Shown here: in pieces, positions 10,982 through 24,900 of the stretch
Position numbering within the stretch: position 1 is the stretch's first letter
Layout of the letters: every line of letters starts with the position of its first letter
DNA from: Paragonimus skrjabini miyazakii
Lineage: Eukaryota > Platyhelminthes > Trematoda > Plagiorchiida > Troglotrematidae
Length of the DNA stretch: 64,000 nucleotides
Direction: 5' to 3'
NCBI GenBank assembly: GCA_014338405.1
Contig: JTDE01000300.1
Coordinates: forward strand, 246,706-310,705
The notes under the pieces: generated by a model
The model's input: the letters and a program-made list of their open reading frames with translations, nothing else
What the model was told of the DNA's origin: nothing
Database searches by the model: none
Made by a program: the position numbers and the translations under genes

Positions 10982-13900
10982 CTATGCAGCAGACCCGATT
11001 GTACACATTTAGAGTGCAGCAAAACTTTGCTACTTATATACGTGGCGTCTGCTACTTGTGGCAGCACAGATTCGTGTTTCTTATGGATGAGTGTTGTTTT
11101 GAGATCATTGCACAATCGTAGTGTATGTACGTCTATAAAATTGTACAATGGAAACAAGGAATATAAGCTCACTCACACCCAAACTATACTGTTTGTATTA
11201 CACTTTGACGCAAACATCTGCACGGACATATTTTTTAATTGTCATGTTTATGTACCTTTCCATTTGCTTATATTTTATGTCTTCCTGTGGAATTATTTCT
11301 TTCCAAATATGTTAATCACATATGATGAATTATTGCGCAAATACAACATGGTTGACTGAAAACTTGAGCTGCTTCTGGTGGAGGAAGTTAAGTACGTATT
11401 GTAAAATCAATATATGTGTGCATTGACAAGTTGCGCTATTTATTTCTTTGTTTTTCTCACAACACTCAATAAAGATATGCAATTGTACGTGCTAAACTAA
11501 ACAGTGAAGGCTTTTTGTGATTCAATTAATTTTCAATAAAGATCCCAATTCTTGTACATAAGACCTGTTAACCGATACTATTCAATAACAGAGTAGGTCT
11601 TACGACATTACAACGTGTCCAGAGCGCACGACAGCACAAGTATTGCGCTTTATGGTCAGAATTCGCCGGAAGCACAAAACCACTCTCGTGATTGTTGCTA
11701 CTCACCGGGTATGCGTACCTGGTCAACTTTGATCACACTTTACATTATACGAACGAAACATTTTAAAAACTGTAGATACCAACTTATTCGTGAGTTGGCC
11801 CTGCCGTCTATCCCAGACTCGACGGAAAACGTAGATCAGTGTTGATGTTAAGAGCACGAGGTTGTTATGTAAACTAAATTTATACACAACACCGATGTAC
11901 AGACTTCACTGAGTCTGAGATGAAGAAAACAACTAATTCGTAAATGATGTTATGCTTACAATTACTCCATTCTTATTGAGACTAGGAATCAAAATATGCA
12001 TGAAACTTGGCGTAATTAGAGAGCATTATCATCAGTCACCGAACTTACATCTGTGATAACATGCCCCGGGTGATTTGTTTCTGAATCTAAACAAACCTAA
12101 ATCTTTGGAATACTCGGCTAAGTGATGAGCTTGCATTTTGTATCTTGTACGGTTGTGTGGTCTAAAAACTATCACGCAGCTAGTTGCTTATTCTTAGTGA
12201 GCTATGTGAATATGCCAGTGATAAGTGTCGTGATCCTTTCGATCGGTTGTCCTCTAACCCATTGAATGGGAAAAGCAATGTCATTTAGCATGACTAATTG
12301 CTGTTTCCACTTTGTGGTACCTCTGATTAAAAACGGTTTAAATGCTTTTGCTTCCCACAAGCCAAATTACGGGATCTCCTCGGCCACCTTCTACTGGTTG
12401 GTGAGAGGAACACAGTAGGACTAATATCTCATGCTTCGCATTGAACAAACCCTCTCTCCACATCAACATTATTTTTTCATTGAAAGAAGACCCTGTGTAA
12501 TCAGGCACCTTCATTCCACAGATTTGCTAACCACGTCTGTGTATGTAAATGACTTTTGGTGTTCTTCTCGGACAGGTTCTGAAGGACTGACTTTTCAGTT
12601 CCATGGAAAAACATGTCACCAACATATTTTAAACAGTCACGCTGGGTAACCCATTTCACACATATTCATCTGAATTTGTTTTTCTGGACAATCTCTTTCC
12701 AAGCTTCGCTGAGAATGTTGTGGAAATTATTCTTGTCTTTACACTTTGAACCAGCTTTCAACGGTGTCTTGTAGTCATTTATCATTCGATCTACCAAAAC
12801 CGTAGTAACATTGTTCAAACATGATGCCCGGTTCAGAGCAATATTGTCAACACAACGGCAACTGACCACTCTGCACCTCACTATATATATATATAAATGC
12901 AACACACATAACTATTTTATAGTCACCAAACTCTTCTAGACTTATAGTAGGTGGATTGTCCTGCTTCATACTGCTACCATGGACTCTGACGGACACCCAT
13001 CGGTAGCAGTGCAACATTTCTATTTAACATCAAGAACATATTTGTATCCACGAACAGTTCATATTACCAAGACTGTTTGCTCGACTGATATAAATTTGGA
13101 AGCCTCCTCAGTGAAAATACGAGGAACATGAAAGCATTTGAGGGATAAGCAGTTATTAAACAATTTGGGGAGAAAAATTGTAGTGCCAGCCCATGCTTAT
13201 GAAACAACTTGTTTACTCAGTATTGCCAGGCAAACTTATATAAATTGCATTGAATATATGTGAACTATCCTTATGGAATAATACTTCAAATGCAGCATAT
13301 AGAATACTTTGGAATGAAACTTCATATAAGATACTGAATGCTTTCTTTGTAATCTAAACCTTCACTTGGTCAGTTGATCAGGTGTATATATATGCAGAAA
13401 CTAGACGAAGGTTCCATGATTCGGGTTGTACATATACAGAGCTGCTAATTTTCAAAATTGGAGGGTTAGTTATTTCAGCGCAGGGTGTTTTCTGACAGTT
13501 CATACAAAGTTCATGCAATAAGAGACACACTCAACAATGCTCTGCCTACACCTTTGCTACATGCCACTAAGTGAACCGTCAGATTTCAACCTTTCTCATT
13601 GTCTATTTAATCAGTGACATAACAAGGTAGTAGAAGAACTATTGAATACAGTTTTCCATTCGCATCATGGCATTAATCTTCTGTCATCATCTCGTATTCG
13701 ACTTTGAAGACGATCAACTTTAGTCTTCCGGTGTGTTAAATATAGACAATGAACTAGCAAACATTTAGATAAACGCGTCTGTCTTACTTTTCCTCACGTA
13801 CTTAGCTACCAAATTGTGGAAATCAACTTTACAATAGTCTGAGCGGCGCTAAGCAATATCACCTTATTTGGAAAACAATATCATTTTTATAAAAACAATG

Positions 13901-14139
13901 TTCACACTTGTTATCGAGTGACAAGTGTTTTGCGTTTTGAGCGGCCCGTTAGTAGTCACCTCTTACAAGTTTGACTCGAGCAGTTCAATTATTTGAGCCC
14001 GACACGCGTTAATCACTAACTAATTCGATGTTACAACTAATCATCGATTTTTGATTAGTTAAGGCAGGTCGACCACAATTCTGCTTGCAATAGGTGAACG
14101 TCCTCCAATGATAAAATAGCTTTAGCTCATTCTCATTTC
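10982..14139. other. Mostly non-coding
   Basis: No recognisable genes. Open frames at 10952-11359 and 11615-11845 look like chance. A (TA)n run lies at 12882-12896. A minus-strand frame at 12666-12905 is listed separately. The stretch from 13.2 to 14.1 kb next to the Ty3-type remnant could hide its LTR, but I cannot identify one. Confidence 0.45.
12666..12905 (-). other. Unassigned 79-codon frame
   Basis: The minus-strand frame reads as an ordinary soluble protein segment, for example FHNILSEAWKEIVQKNKFR near its end. I do not recognise a family. The frame ends at a TGA and begins inside a (TA)n repeat. It may be a transposase scrap or chance. Confidence 0.15.
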
Positions 14140-16720
14140 ATCTTTCCTCTTTTGATAAGATTGATCACTTTTCTTTCTTGATAACTCAGCGTGGCTTGTA
14201 TCGCGGATCTTTTACTCCGATAAAGTCTGTTCTACCAAGTTCACATGTTTTCTTCTTCTCATCGCTCTACGCCCATCATCTTTGCTCACCATACTACGTG
14301 TCCACTGTCTCGAGATCTTAGCTACATACTAAACTCACACCTTATGTCCTGGTTTGACTTGCAAATTTCCAAGCTCTACGACCACAGTACAATGTCTGTT
14401 GCACTCTACATCGTTGTTGGCTCTATTGAGCATACGACTTGTCTAATAAGTCACGGCTAAACAGTTCATATGCCTTCAAAAGTCTTATCTGTCTACTGCG
14501 CCCAAACAGTCGCTGTGTCCCACTGTATCCAATGGTCTCAATCGGCATGTTTTTTTTCTAGAAGAGTTGGATACAGATTTTTCCGACTCGGGTTACATGC
14601 AGCAGATTTTAGCGGAATTAACGGCATCTTCGAACTTCCCGTTCGACTGACTAAGATACGGGCTATCTGTTCGACGCACGAAATTCAATTTATCTACCAA
14701 CGTCATGAATTCCGCTCATATGAACTGCGGTCTATTATCAGAGAAGAATAACCTCGGTATGCCACAGCTAGCAAATTGCGCACACCGTCTGTTGACAACC
14801 GCACTTCCGGTGATACTATTCAGCCAAATAGTTTCAAAATAACACACAAAATAGTGCACCGTTACCAGGAAGTTTGCCACCATGTGTGAATATTTCGGTC
14901 GCGGCTAGTTACCAGGGTCTTTCCGGAATTTCTTTCGGCAGCATCGTTTCGTTTACGTGAATTTAGTCCCACCTTCTGTATATTTCGCACTCCGCTATAT
15001 AATATTTCATCTGGCTGGACATACCTTGCCAATAATAAAACGCCCTTGCTCTCCCAACACAGCTGTTCCCGCAAGTGTGTGCCACATGAATTTGTTCAAT
15101 TAACTTCCACAGCAAAACGTTTGAGATGATTATTCGTTCTCTTTTGAAGAGTGTTCCTTGTTCTCAAACAGAATGATTGTGACCTTGGAAAAGTACCATC
15201 AGTTCTTCCAAAAAAAGTCCAGTGTTCTGCAGTTAGCCTGTTTTTCTCATATAAGTCAGTCTTATATATACATTGTGTTTTGTCATTGCAACTCCAACCA
15301 TCTGTTCATCAGTGCCATCCTGTAGTCCGTTTATGCCATAGTCATAAACCTAAAGCCAACCCTCGCAGCATTAGTTATATAGGAGCGAGAAAGAGTTATA
15401 GCAATATGCAACTGGTCTGTGGGCCATCGGACTAGCTCACAATCTCACTATTTTTAGTTTGCTTAACAACCCTTGCAGACATCTGAAAACAGCACTCCGT
15501 GGATACTTTATAGTTGTTATGAAAACTGTGATCTGAGTGTACCGCTGTCTTTTTCCCTAACTTGTGAGTGCTGAAGCGTTCGATTGTCAAGACTACTGTC
15601 AACATTTCCTTTTCGACTTGCATGCCATTTTTTTCCGTAGTCAAAAGACTACCTTCTGTAATCAGTCGGACTCCCTTGATATAGTAGCACAGCTCAAAGG
15701 TCGAATTTATTACTGCCATACTGAGTTATCAAAGAAATTTTAGGATATTAATTTGCCAGTACCGCAGCTATCGACATTAATCTGTTGGATTTGTCCGCTT
15801 CCGATTGCTGGACCGCATCCCACATCTATGTGACTCATTTGTGTATAGGTTGCCAAACTGGACATATTATGTTAAGCAACTTTGAAGGGAATGAACTCAG
15901 ATAGTTGATCGTGTCATAGAGATGCGAAAATGCCTTTGCATCCTCGGAAAGCAGTACATTCTAGATCTAATTCACTTTGTTTGCAACAGCCTTGGATACG
16001 TCAGATATAAGTAAAACGCCAAAAATCACCTTCTTTTTGCCCCAAATTCATTATTCGCGACAACGCTGTCTACTGCGATACGCACCAATTTAGAAACGCT
16101 TCAAGTTTCTAGACATGTTCTGCACGCGTTCTTCCATATATCAATGCATTGTCCTTAACACAAGTCGTTTCATTGGGTTTGTCAAGCGCTTGAATTAAAA
16201 TTTCCTGAAACATTTTGCTCGAAGTCTTTAATGCAAAAGGTAAGCGCAGCCACCACAAACGCCAAAAAGGATTGCCAGCCGGAGACTTCATCCAACACTG
16301 ACTGACGAAACGCAGAAGAGATATCAACTCTTGCACCAAAGCATGTTTGATATGTTTCGAACGAAATATCATCCAGAATCCGTAACTTGTATTGTACACT
16401 ATGGGATACAGCGTCCAATGTTCTGGAGCCAATACATACGCAAATATCACCAGATATTTTTAATATTATTGCAACCTGACTGACCAATCAACAGGCTCGT
16501 ATACTGACGCCATTATTTTCAGCTTGAGCAATCGATTCAACTAATTTGTAGCTTTTTCTTAAATTGTGAAAAAGATTTCACTAACGAGTAACAGATCTTC
16601 AGTGTGACTAATGGTACCCGGCTAAAACCCAAAATGAGATCAAACGGATGAAAGTTCTGTTATAAGTGAAGAAAAGTGTTGATATGGAAAATCACGAAAT
16701 CCATCGTTTGGGTGGGATTC
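14140..16720 (-). mobile_element. Ty3-type LTR retrotransposon pol remnant
   Basis: Minus-strand pol in canonical Ty3 order. RT: about 16500-16109, with VSHSVQYKLRILDD, VDISSAFRQSVLDE and WLRLPFALKTSSKMFQ split over two frames by a frameshift; the YxDD motif is degenerate (VKDNALIYG). RNase H: 15719-15432, with EKEMLTVVLTIERF and AVHSDH. Integrase HHCC zinc finger: about 15090-14900, with HVAHT and AECEI in broken frames. Integrase core: about 14860-14590, with GIPRLFFSDNRPQF and SPYLSQSNGKFEDA. A weaker C-terminal stretch runs to about 14140. The RT-integrase order excludes Copia-type elements. Stops and frameshifts make it inactive. No gag, protease or LTR was identified. The upstream limit near 16720 comes from a linker resembling the run-in to the RT. 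Confidence 0.85.
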
Positions 16721-17879
16721 AAAGCAGGGACCAGTGCCAAATCACCTTCACAATTGAAAATAGTCAACCACGTAAAATTTTACATTGTTCAGATTTCTGA
16801 TCAGCACACTTAATTCACTAACACATGTCTTTGTTCCATTTCATCTTCATAATTGAGTATAAGAGTGCACTATGCTCAACGAACTGCCAGCATAGTATTG
16901 ACAGATACACCAAAAGCTAACTGACATTTCGTCACCTGCCTCCATAAGGAAGATTGGCGCAAATTTTATTTAATGCAGAAACAACTCCAAAATCTTCCAA
17001 AATTTTGTCAGAATTCTGACTCCTCAGTGATGTTTATGACGGTCTTGCACTGCCCGGCGAAATGGTTTTTTTTTGTAGGCACTTTATGTCAACTTTTCCA
17101 AACACCGCAAACTTGTACTTTAGTCGTTCACACTTGTCATCACGAAACTGGCATGGATATGATATGAACCTCGCTTGTGTTTGCCTAATCGTATTGGACT
17201 CCGTTTCGTTTCCGTTGTTAGAGTTGTTCATCCTCTGCTGCTCCATGGCTTTGCTGTTACAAGTGTTAGTACAAAGAGTAAACTAAGGCGGACCCACCTT
17301 CAGCAGTCTCTTGTTCATCCCAGCTTTCCGACTGTCAAGAGACATCCGGTCATGTATAACACCAACATTCGCAAACTTGAAAAATCGTAAGTTCTGTCCA
17401 AATCAGTTACCACCGTTACATAATTATCGATAGACTCTACACGATGACGATCCCTACAAAAAACTGTAAAAGCTTTAATGTTTCACTCCTCTTGTCGAGC
17501 TAACAAAATGAATTTATTAATCACTATACTCAGATTATTCATATATTCCTGGTAAGCATGTGTCTACAACGTCTGAACTTATGTGACTCACAATTCCACG
17601 AAATATCTCAGCATTGTTAATTAGTATCACAACGGTGAAGTAACTCCAAAAATCCTTTGAACAAGAAACTTGTGAAGTCTGTAAGCTCAAAATCGACCAC
17701 GGGTAGTTAATTGTGGTCCTAAATCGATCATTCACACAAAGCATTCAGCAAAAGAAAGTCATTGAATTTCTGCATCCATATTCACCATGCGTCAGATGTG
17801 CTCCAGTGAAGTTACTTCAAATATCTCATGTAGCCCGCGCCAAATTAACGGGTTGACGGTATATTTTAAAGAACAGTTC
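16721..17879. other. Non-coding
   Basis: Overlapping open frames on both strands at 16973-17390 show no recognisable motif. Nothing else is evident. Confidence 0.45.
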
Positions 17880-18940
17880 AGCTGACCCCAACCTAAACAT
17901 AAAGACGACGAAATCGGATGGGCAGTTACCACGTTCCAGACAGGTTTCAGCTGAAAACAAAAGTGATGATGATGCTTGAGTTATTGAATTGCAACAAAGC
18001 TGGTGGACTTGACCTATGTTTTTATGTACCAGGTTTGTGGAGTGAGTCTTACATCAGAACTGAAAAACTCCATGGGGAAGTTTGAAAAACTGAATAGACA
18101 CGCTGTGATTGGTATTCAACAGTAGTAATTCCCGTTTAAAAAGTGACCTGAAGGAAACCTATTATAGTCCTGGTATGATCAGTATCTATATACTGTGAGA
18201 ATTCATGACCAACACCTTCCGGTGTTCATAAATTTTAGTAGTATTAGTGTGTGTTCAAGATTTGTCTTCCCATTGAATTTTGTTGTGATTGATATTCTGA
18301 AAGGCGCACTTGAGGAATATAAGGATATCGATGATTACTTTCTTTCTGGCAATAAGCTGACTGGCATGGAGCATGCGGATGACGTTATCACACTCAACTC
18401 TTATGTTAAATACATGGAGAGTGTGCTGAGCTCAATGACTGACCGGGTTAATTTGTATGCTCCCCGCACCTTCAAACGGCGAAGTTTCGGTTGAAGTTTC
18501 TAGTAACATATCTGGGAGAACAGAAAAGCCACGTGCAACACTTGCCAACCTGCGTGATGGGTAGTGTCAAAATGGCGTCAGTTTGTTGTTGTTGTTGAAG
18601 GGATGAGTGTATAGTGCTTACATGTATTCTGCTTTAATTTGTGGTTCGGAAATTTGACCTGCTCACGACAAAGTTATTGACAAACCTGCTGAAATTAACT
18701 GCCGTGGTCACCACTATCCAGCTCACATCAAGTGAATTAATCGCGTGTGCAACGTTGCCATTTGATAGCACGTGTTTTCAGACGCGCGAGATAGACGATC
18801 ATTTTGTCAACTAATCAGTCTGCACAGTTCATAAAGGTTGAGTCATGTATTTTGTGTGTCAGCTGAGTGTTTGTCACACACATCACAGACTGGGATCACC
18901 ATCAGTTAGGTAAGAATGTGAAATGAACCATTAATAGACT
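17880..18940 (+). mobile_element. RTE-like LINE remnant (RT fingers, palm, thumb)
   Basis: Plus-strand relic. RT finger region at about 17980-18150 (LLNCNKAGGLD, matching the family's LKNxKAPGxD block). Palm at 18195-18494 (LNFVVIDILKGALEE, then HADD at 18372-18383 in place of YADD). Thumb at about 18515-18700 (RATLANLR, SALICGSEI). A degraded C-terminal block at about 18780-18880 (VFSDARDRRSFCQLISLH, LSHVF). RT motifs A and B are absent between about 18160 and 18195, so a deletion is likely. Many stops; inactive. The block order matches the 3536-6229 element, so they probably belong to the same superfamily. Confidence 0.75.
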
Positions 18941-21900
18941 CCTCAGGAAATATGAGGATCTAGACCATTTCGTTCAAAAACGTAGGTGTTTGTCCCTGGC
19001 TCTGTTGAGGCTATCGCCATCACTGAAATCGTTGGTTCGAAGCAATATCCGGGGTGATAATGTGCCGAATTCCTTGAGGTGCTTTTGTTCAAAATACTTT
19101 CAGTTCTGTTCAGACTTGTTTTTATCCTTTTTCGCCTTTTTTGGTAATGTATCCCCCTAGGATAGTTCACATCACACGTGTAACAAACAGCGACTTGAGG
19201 CGCATTATCTTCTGATCAGCTTCACGACTGTTGTAGATAAGCTCTTAAAGAAACCACAGTTTGGATAGATGTTTTACGTACCTGATAACATGCCGTCAAA
19301 TTTGCTCTATCACTTACCGCAAATATGAATTAGTGTTAACGATGTGGACAATACTTCTGCGGCTCCTAACTGACTGTGACATAAAAGGTCGTAGCTTAGC
19401 TGTACAAAAGAAATGCTGAGATCCTGTCAACTAAATGATATTTATTATCAAGCGAAGCAATATGGAACGTTGGAAATCTATGATACAGTGAACTGGTTGC
19501 ATCACAAATCCAAACGAATTAAGGTACGAAAGGGTTCAAAGACGATAGCAAGGGACCGTCTTTTCCACACACAGAATACAATTGATTATTTAAACTACAC
19601 ACGGTTTAGCTACCAATTTATGGAAGAAACGGAACTCCGGTGGTCACTGTGATTGTTTGCTAGTATGATACTCATTATCTTAGGCACTTAGGTTTTCAGA
19701 AGGTCGAAATATTCACAAAATAACAAGTGTTTTGGAATCTAATTGAAAAGGTATTTGGCTGTTTCGTGAGTACCGGTACAGTTCTTTGACAGAAATTGAT
19801 CGAATTGTCCCACAGCGTGTGACACATCATGTATTCAATGAGCCATCAATGTGTTCACAGCCTCTACGGAGAATTAAATAAATTGTTCTCGATCTAAAGA
19901 CATGATATTTCTAACAAATATGAATTTGAGTCATTTGGTCGTAAGTTCCAAAAGTACTGTTTAACAAAAAATGAGAATAAATGTTAAGGATGAGTGTACC
20001 ACAAGGAATTACACATAATTCTTCAAGGACACATTATAGAAAGTAAGACGTCAGCATCACTCGTGTTATGAAAAAGCACAAACTTGAGGTGTTTCACAAA
20101 TAAACACATATATTTTGTGTGTCACCTATGAGACGAATTTGAGGGCATGAATCATTGAAAGTATGTAATCACGTCTGAAGTTGTCCAATAGCAAGATGAC
20201 ATTTGTGTTTATAAGGATATTGCTTATCAAGTCCGCTACATTTTGGCAACAAGCTGCAATAACGAAAGGTCAATACAGCATATGCTAATATACAATCTCC
20301 TTCTCGAAAGTATTTTTTAACCTCATATAGATCCAGTTATACTTAAAACTGACACATACGTGAGGATTATGCAATTATTGCCAACAAACGCAGAAAGTAT
20401 AAATTGGGGTATTTGCCACAAAGGTTGAGCGAGTGTCAATCCAGAAGTTGACTGTTAGTTTTACATCGTGATCTGTCCCCGAAACACGGCTCATACATGA
20501 AACCAATACTCCAAGAGGAAAAATTAACTGTCACATAAATTTTACAGCATTCCGTTTTTTCAACACGAATTCGAGGCAGGTTGCGCGTGCAATCAAAGAA
20601 ACAGGTTTTGGTAAAGTCGAACGCAATTAGTGAATCACAGGTGAATGTTTTTATGTGCTTCAGTTTGTTGAGTGGAAGCAAACAAGCTCCAAAAAAATAC
20701 AGTTTGTCCAAATTGGAAATTTCATTAAAACTTTTTCAGTATAAAGGCGGCTGACCAGATTGATTACAGGATTTGCGAAAACCGTTTGAGTTCTGGAAGA
20801 AATTGGTCTCACACTCAAGCCTCACTAATTTCTCACATGAAATTGGATCCATTATTTTAATTACTCTGATCGCTTCCTTCAGGTGACCGGAAATTTATCA
20901 GTGGGTGTTGATTGCATTCAAAATCTGCTTTGTCTTCCCAGTAAGCAGGTTCAAATTTTTCAACTAGGATAAGAAAGCCATTAACCTTGTTTGTTTAATT
21001 ACAGATAGTAAATACAGAAGCGCTGTTTTCACCTCGATCACCCATTGGCGCTTACACTAATAATAAATTTTATTTACATCTCATTTTGGATAGCTCCGAT
21101 ACTTATCATATGCACTATATCTCAGCTCAGGTGTAACCTAACTACCTGGTGGTTCTCCATCATCAGCGAGGTATAATTAATCTTTGTCAAGTTGGCGTTA
21201 TGTCCTGTGGATTGTGTTGGTTGAAGAACTGATGCGAGAACGTTGTTGACAAGTTTTGATTAAATATCTGATGGAAAATCCGTCATATCTCAGTTATTTG
21301 AGAAAGTGATGGACCACAGCTTAGTCATATCCACTGAAACGAATTTTGACAGCACAGAGATGCTTAGGGGTCAATGATATCGTATAGATTTAAGCTATTC
21401 ATAAGCAGCCCATTTGTCTCCTCACGACTAATAATTGTCTTGCATTCCTCCACCCCCAGGTAGGCAAATGAACAGAACAAGTAATTTAATTGCCTTTGAA
21501 AATCATTCATGAATTAGTGCCGAATAAGCAGATGGATGATTTATTTCCGTCCCTTCCCAAACCGTTGGTGCACACAGACACTGTCAAATGAATCAATCTG
21601 TATTACACTCAGTGCTCTGAGTTAGATCCGCACCCATTCTCCCCCACTCCCTTGGCCCCAAACCAATGAAAGCAAATACACACACACACATACACACATA
21701 AGACAACAACAGTGGAAAACGGGCATCGGATTCAGCCCCAGTTACAAACTGCATCAATTATTATTGTATCCTGGTGAAGTAAAAGCAACTCCACCAACTT
21801 AATTACTTCTAGTCACCCGTTCGCTTGTTCACCCACGTGTCTGACCGATTGTTTTCGTTGAAAGAAATCTGATTGTCCATTATGTTTCTGTGATGTGTCA

Positions 21901-24900
21901 TCCTTTGTTTTGCTACGGTTGATCTATCAATTAAATTTCACTGATAAAGTCGGTCGACATGAGTTCGAAACTATGAAATTCGACTTAGTTCAAATAAATG
22001 AAAATCGGTTTTTCACAGCAACCATCAATTCTTTATTCAATCTGGACTATTGATGAAAAGCCTTATGTTTCGATACGATGTAACCAGACGTACTATTGAA
22101 CACAAACCTTTTACTTCTCTATCAATAGTTTTTCTTGTCCAGTTCAGTGTTTAGCAACGGAGCAAGCTGGATTGAGATAATATCTTCATACATATTGTTT
22201 TGGTCTAAACAGCATGAAAGTTATTTATCATTTGGCAATTTATTTCAACCGGTGATATGTCCGTTCACACATAATTTCCTGGATTGCTTAAAAGGAAATT
22301 CGTTTGGGAGTAAGAAAAACTATACACATGCAGAATATCAAACTTACAGCAGCATACCCATGCGTCGTTCATACTAACTTGCAGGTTTGGTTGATATAAA
22401 TTTACAAACAATGAACAGGACAATTGAAACAAGGAAGCTGGATCGAATACGGCAAAATTGCTCACATCCACAACTAGTGGCACGTTTAAGCGTACAGTGA
22501 CAGAAAATCTATCCACTTAGATGTAGTTATGTGTAATTGTTCTTTACTTCACAGTAACCATCCATTAAGTGGACTTGACCTGACACCGTTCATTTGATTA
22601 GCCACCACCTCACTGGATTCACCACCAGTCCATCGAGTGTGGCCGTCAGAGAGGAAAAAACATCAAGAATGCCTAGCTTTTGACCGGTCTGTTCTGTTAC
22701 TGGACCCTATCTTTAGTACATTTGTCTCATCAACGAATGTGCAATATACAGCTCAATGATTTTGTTCAGGTGTGTAAACTAATCTTCATTCATACTTGAT
22801 TATAGCTTTTGCATTCTGCTACCCGTTTTTCAAAAGAAGCGTTGGATCTCAGGTTCGATCTTCTTAGAGTACACTTGTCACCACCGCGAGTTGAACTTGA
22901 AGCATGTTGTCACGTGTCAATCTTATTGACCAGTGCGACGTTTCTCACAAAATGACTACAACTAGACTATCAAATCTGAACAATCAAGCATATTACTTTG
23001 TGAACCGTGCTCAGGATTTATTACTGTCTCTACAAGACAGACGCTAATTGTCTTGTCAACTTTGATCGATGACACATGAATAGGATCTCCGAATCACGTT
23101 TTTCACATAATTCATTAAATAGTCTAAATAACATATTGAGCAGTATCAATAGTTTTATATAACCAACAGCCGTCAGTGCACCTGCTGCACGAAAACGGGG
23201 TCTGCAAGCACATACACCACCGACGAACTTCAACAGTAGTAAACCATTAGTCTATTGCCTCTTTTCTTAAGAGAGTGGTTAATGAGTCAATTTGAATGCG
23301 AAAACCGTACAAAAGCGTTAGGCTAGTTGATTACTTAGAAACCCATTTAATACCTCACCTGCTGTGAACATTTTATTATTTATTGAGCCGGTGTACTTAA
23401 ATGAACGTCTTCGGAAATAAACGGAGTCATCATCAGCTGCAGATCGTAAACATTTCTCACAATGCGGTCATAACCAATTACATTTGCAAAAGCATCATGC
23501 TTTCGTATCATTTTTCATGTTGACTGTAAGATTGAAAACATTATTCACTAGATCAGCTATTGAGTATCAAGCTGCATTGAGGGTTTTCATCAATTAGTTG
23601 TTCAAAGTCACTCACATAGTTCATTATGTGTGCATATCTATCATGGATGTGTTTTCGTTCACCTTTATGTGTTTGGGTGGCTAGTCCAATATGTTTTATT
23701 CTCGAGAGAATGAAGTAACTTGATAACGTCAGGTTTTATCTTTTTTCTTCTTTTCAAATCATACCACTTTGTCAGTCATTGTTTAGCGGAGAGAGAAATG
23801 CCATATGTTTAGTCAAGAACGATTGCTAGAATGGATGAAGTTAACTGAAACCTGGGTAATCCAGATTGCAGTCACCACAAATCTTGAAAACCGTCGACTA
23901 ATTTCCACGTGTAGATGACAGCACAGTCCAACCACATGAACACTGAAACGATTTACCTTAGATACTCAAGTTGTGTGGTACTTTTGCTATAGAAATTTAT
24001 TTTATATTTGTTGGAAGTACGCCGGCCTTCATATCATATAACGTCAAGAAAAGATGAGTTGTTTTATTGAGACGACCATACAGCTTTTGATATAGCTGTA
24101 CAATCTGATCCTGAAGAAAAAACATTATTTCCGTTGAATTAGACAACCAATTCATTGATTTCAGTGCATACTAGTTTTGGTCATCAGAATCTATGCCGTT
24201 TTTTATGACTACTGCCGGTGCAAATTCCAACATCCCTTGTGGACGCCAGCTTCCACACCCATTTTCCACCAGTTGCTATCTGCTGCTCTTGCTAACTGGA
24301 ATATATTATTATTGCCACTCGTATTTATATTAGCCTCACGTGAGATTTTACTGCCTAAGACTGGTCTTCCACGGAACCTGGACCCGGTAACCAGTTAATC
24401 GTACTGCAAAACCATGCTGATTTGGCTGTGTTTCTTCTGGCTCGTAGACAGCAGCCAGAGGGTTGATACACTAAATGAAAGTTCTTCAAGTAAACGTCGT
24501 TAGCATTTTCCATACATATTTTACTTATAAACACCCAAATGTACTTAAATTACTGATGGCAGTCACATGAAAGCCGACGGAAAAGGATAGGAATGAATCC
24601 TTTAACTTCATTCGTATACAAAGGTTGAACTAACAGCTACTTTAAAACAAATTGTAGAATAACCGGTAATTCGATTTTGTCTGTCTGAATTATTCAATCT
24701 ATCCATCCATCAGTGATGAGTAAGTTTGGTTGATATTGAAGCACAGCGTTATGTCACAGTACGAAACAATCTATTCCGAATACAGTATAGTTGGCCTTGG
24801 TGATTTTACCGATTTGGCAATACCTGCTCATTTCTTCCTTTTTCCGTACACCCAGTAAGTTACTTTGACCCAACGCGTGGCTAGCTGACTCCATGATAGT

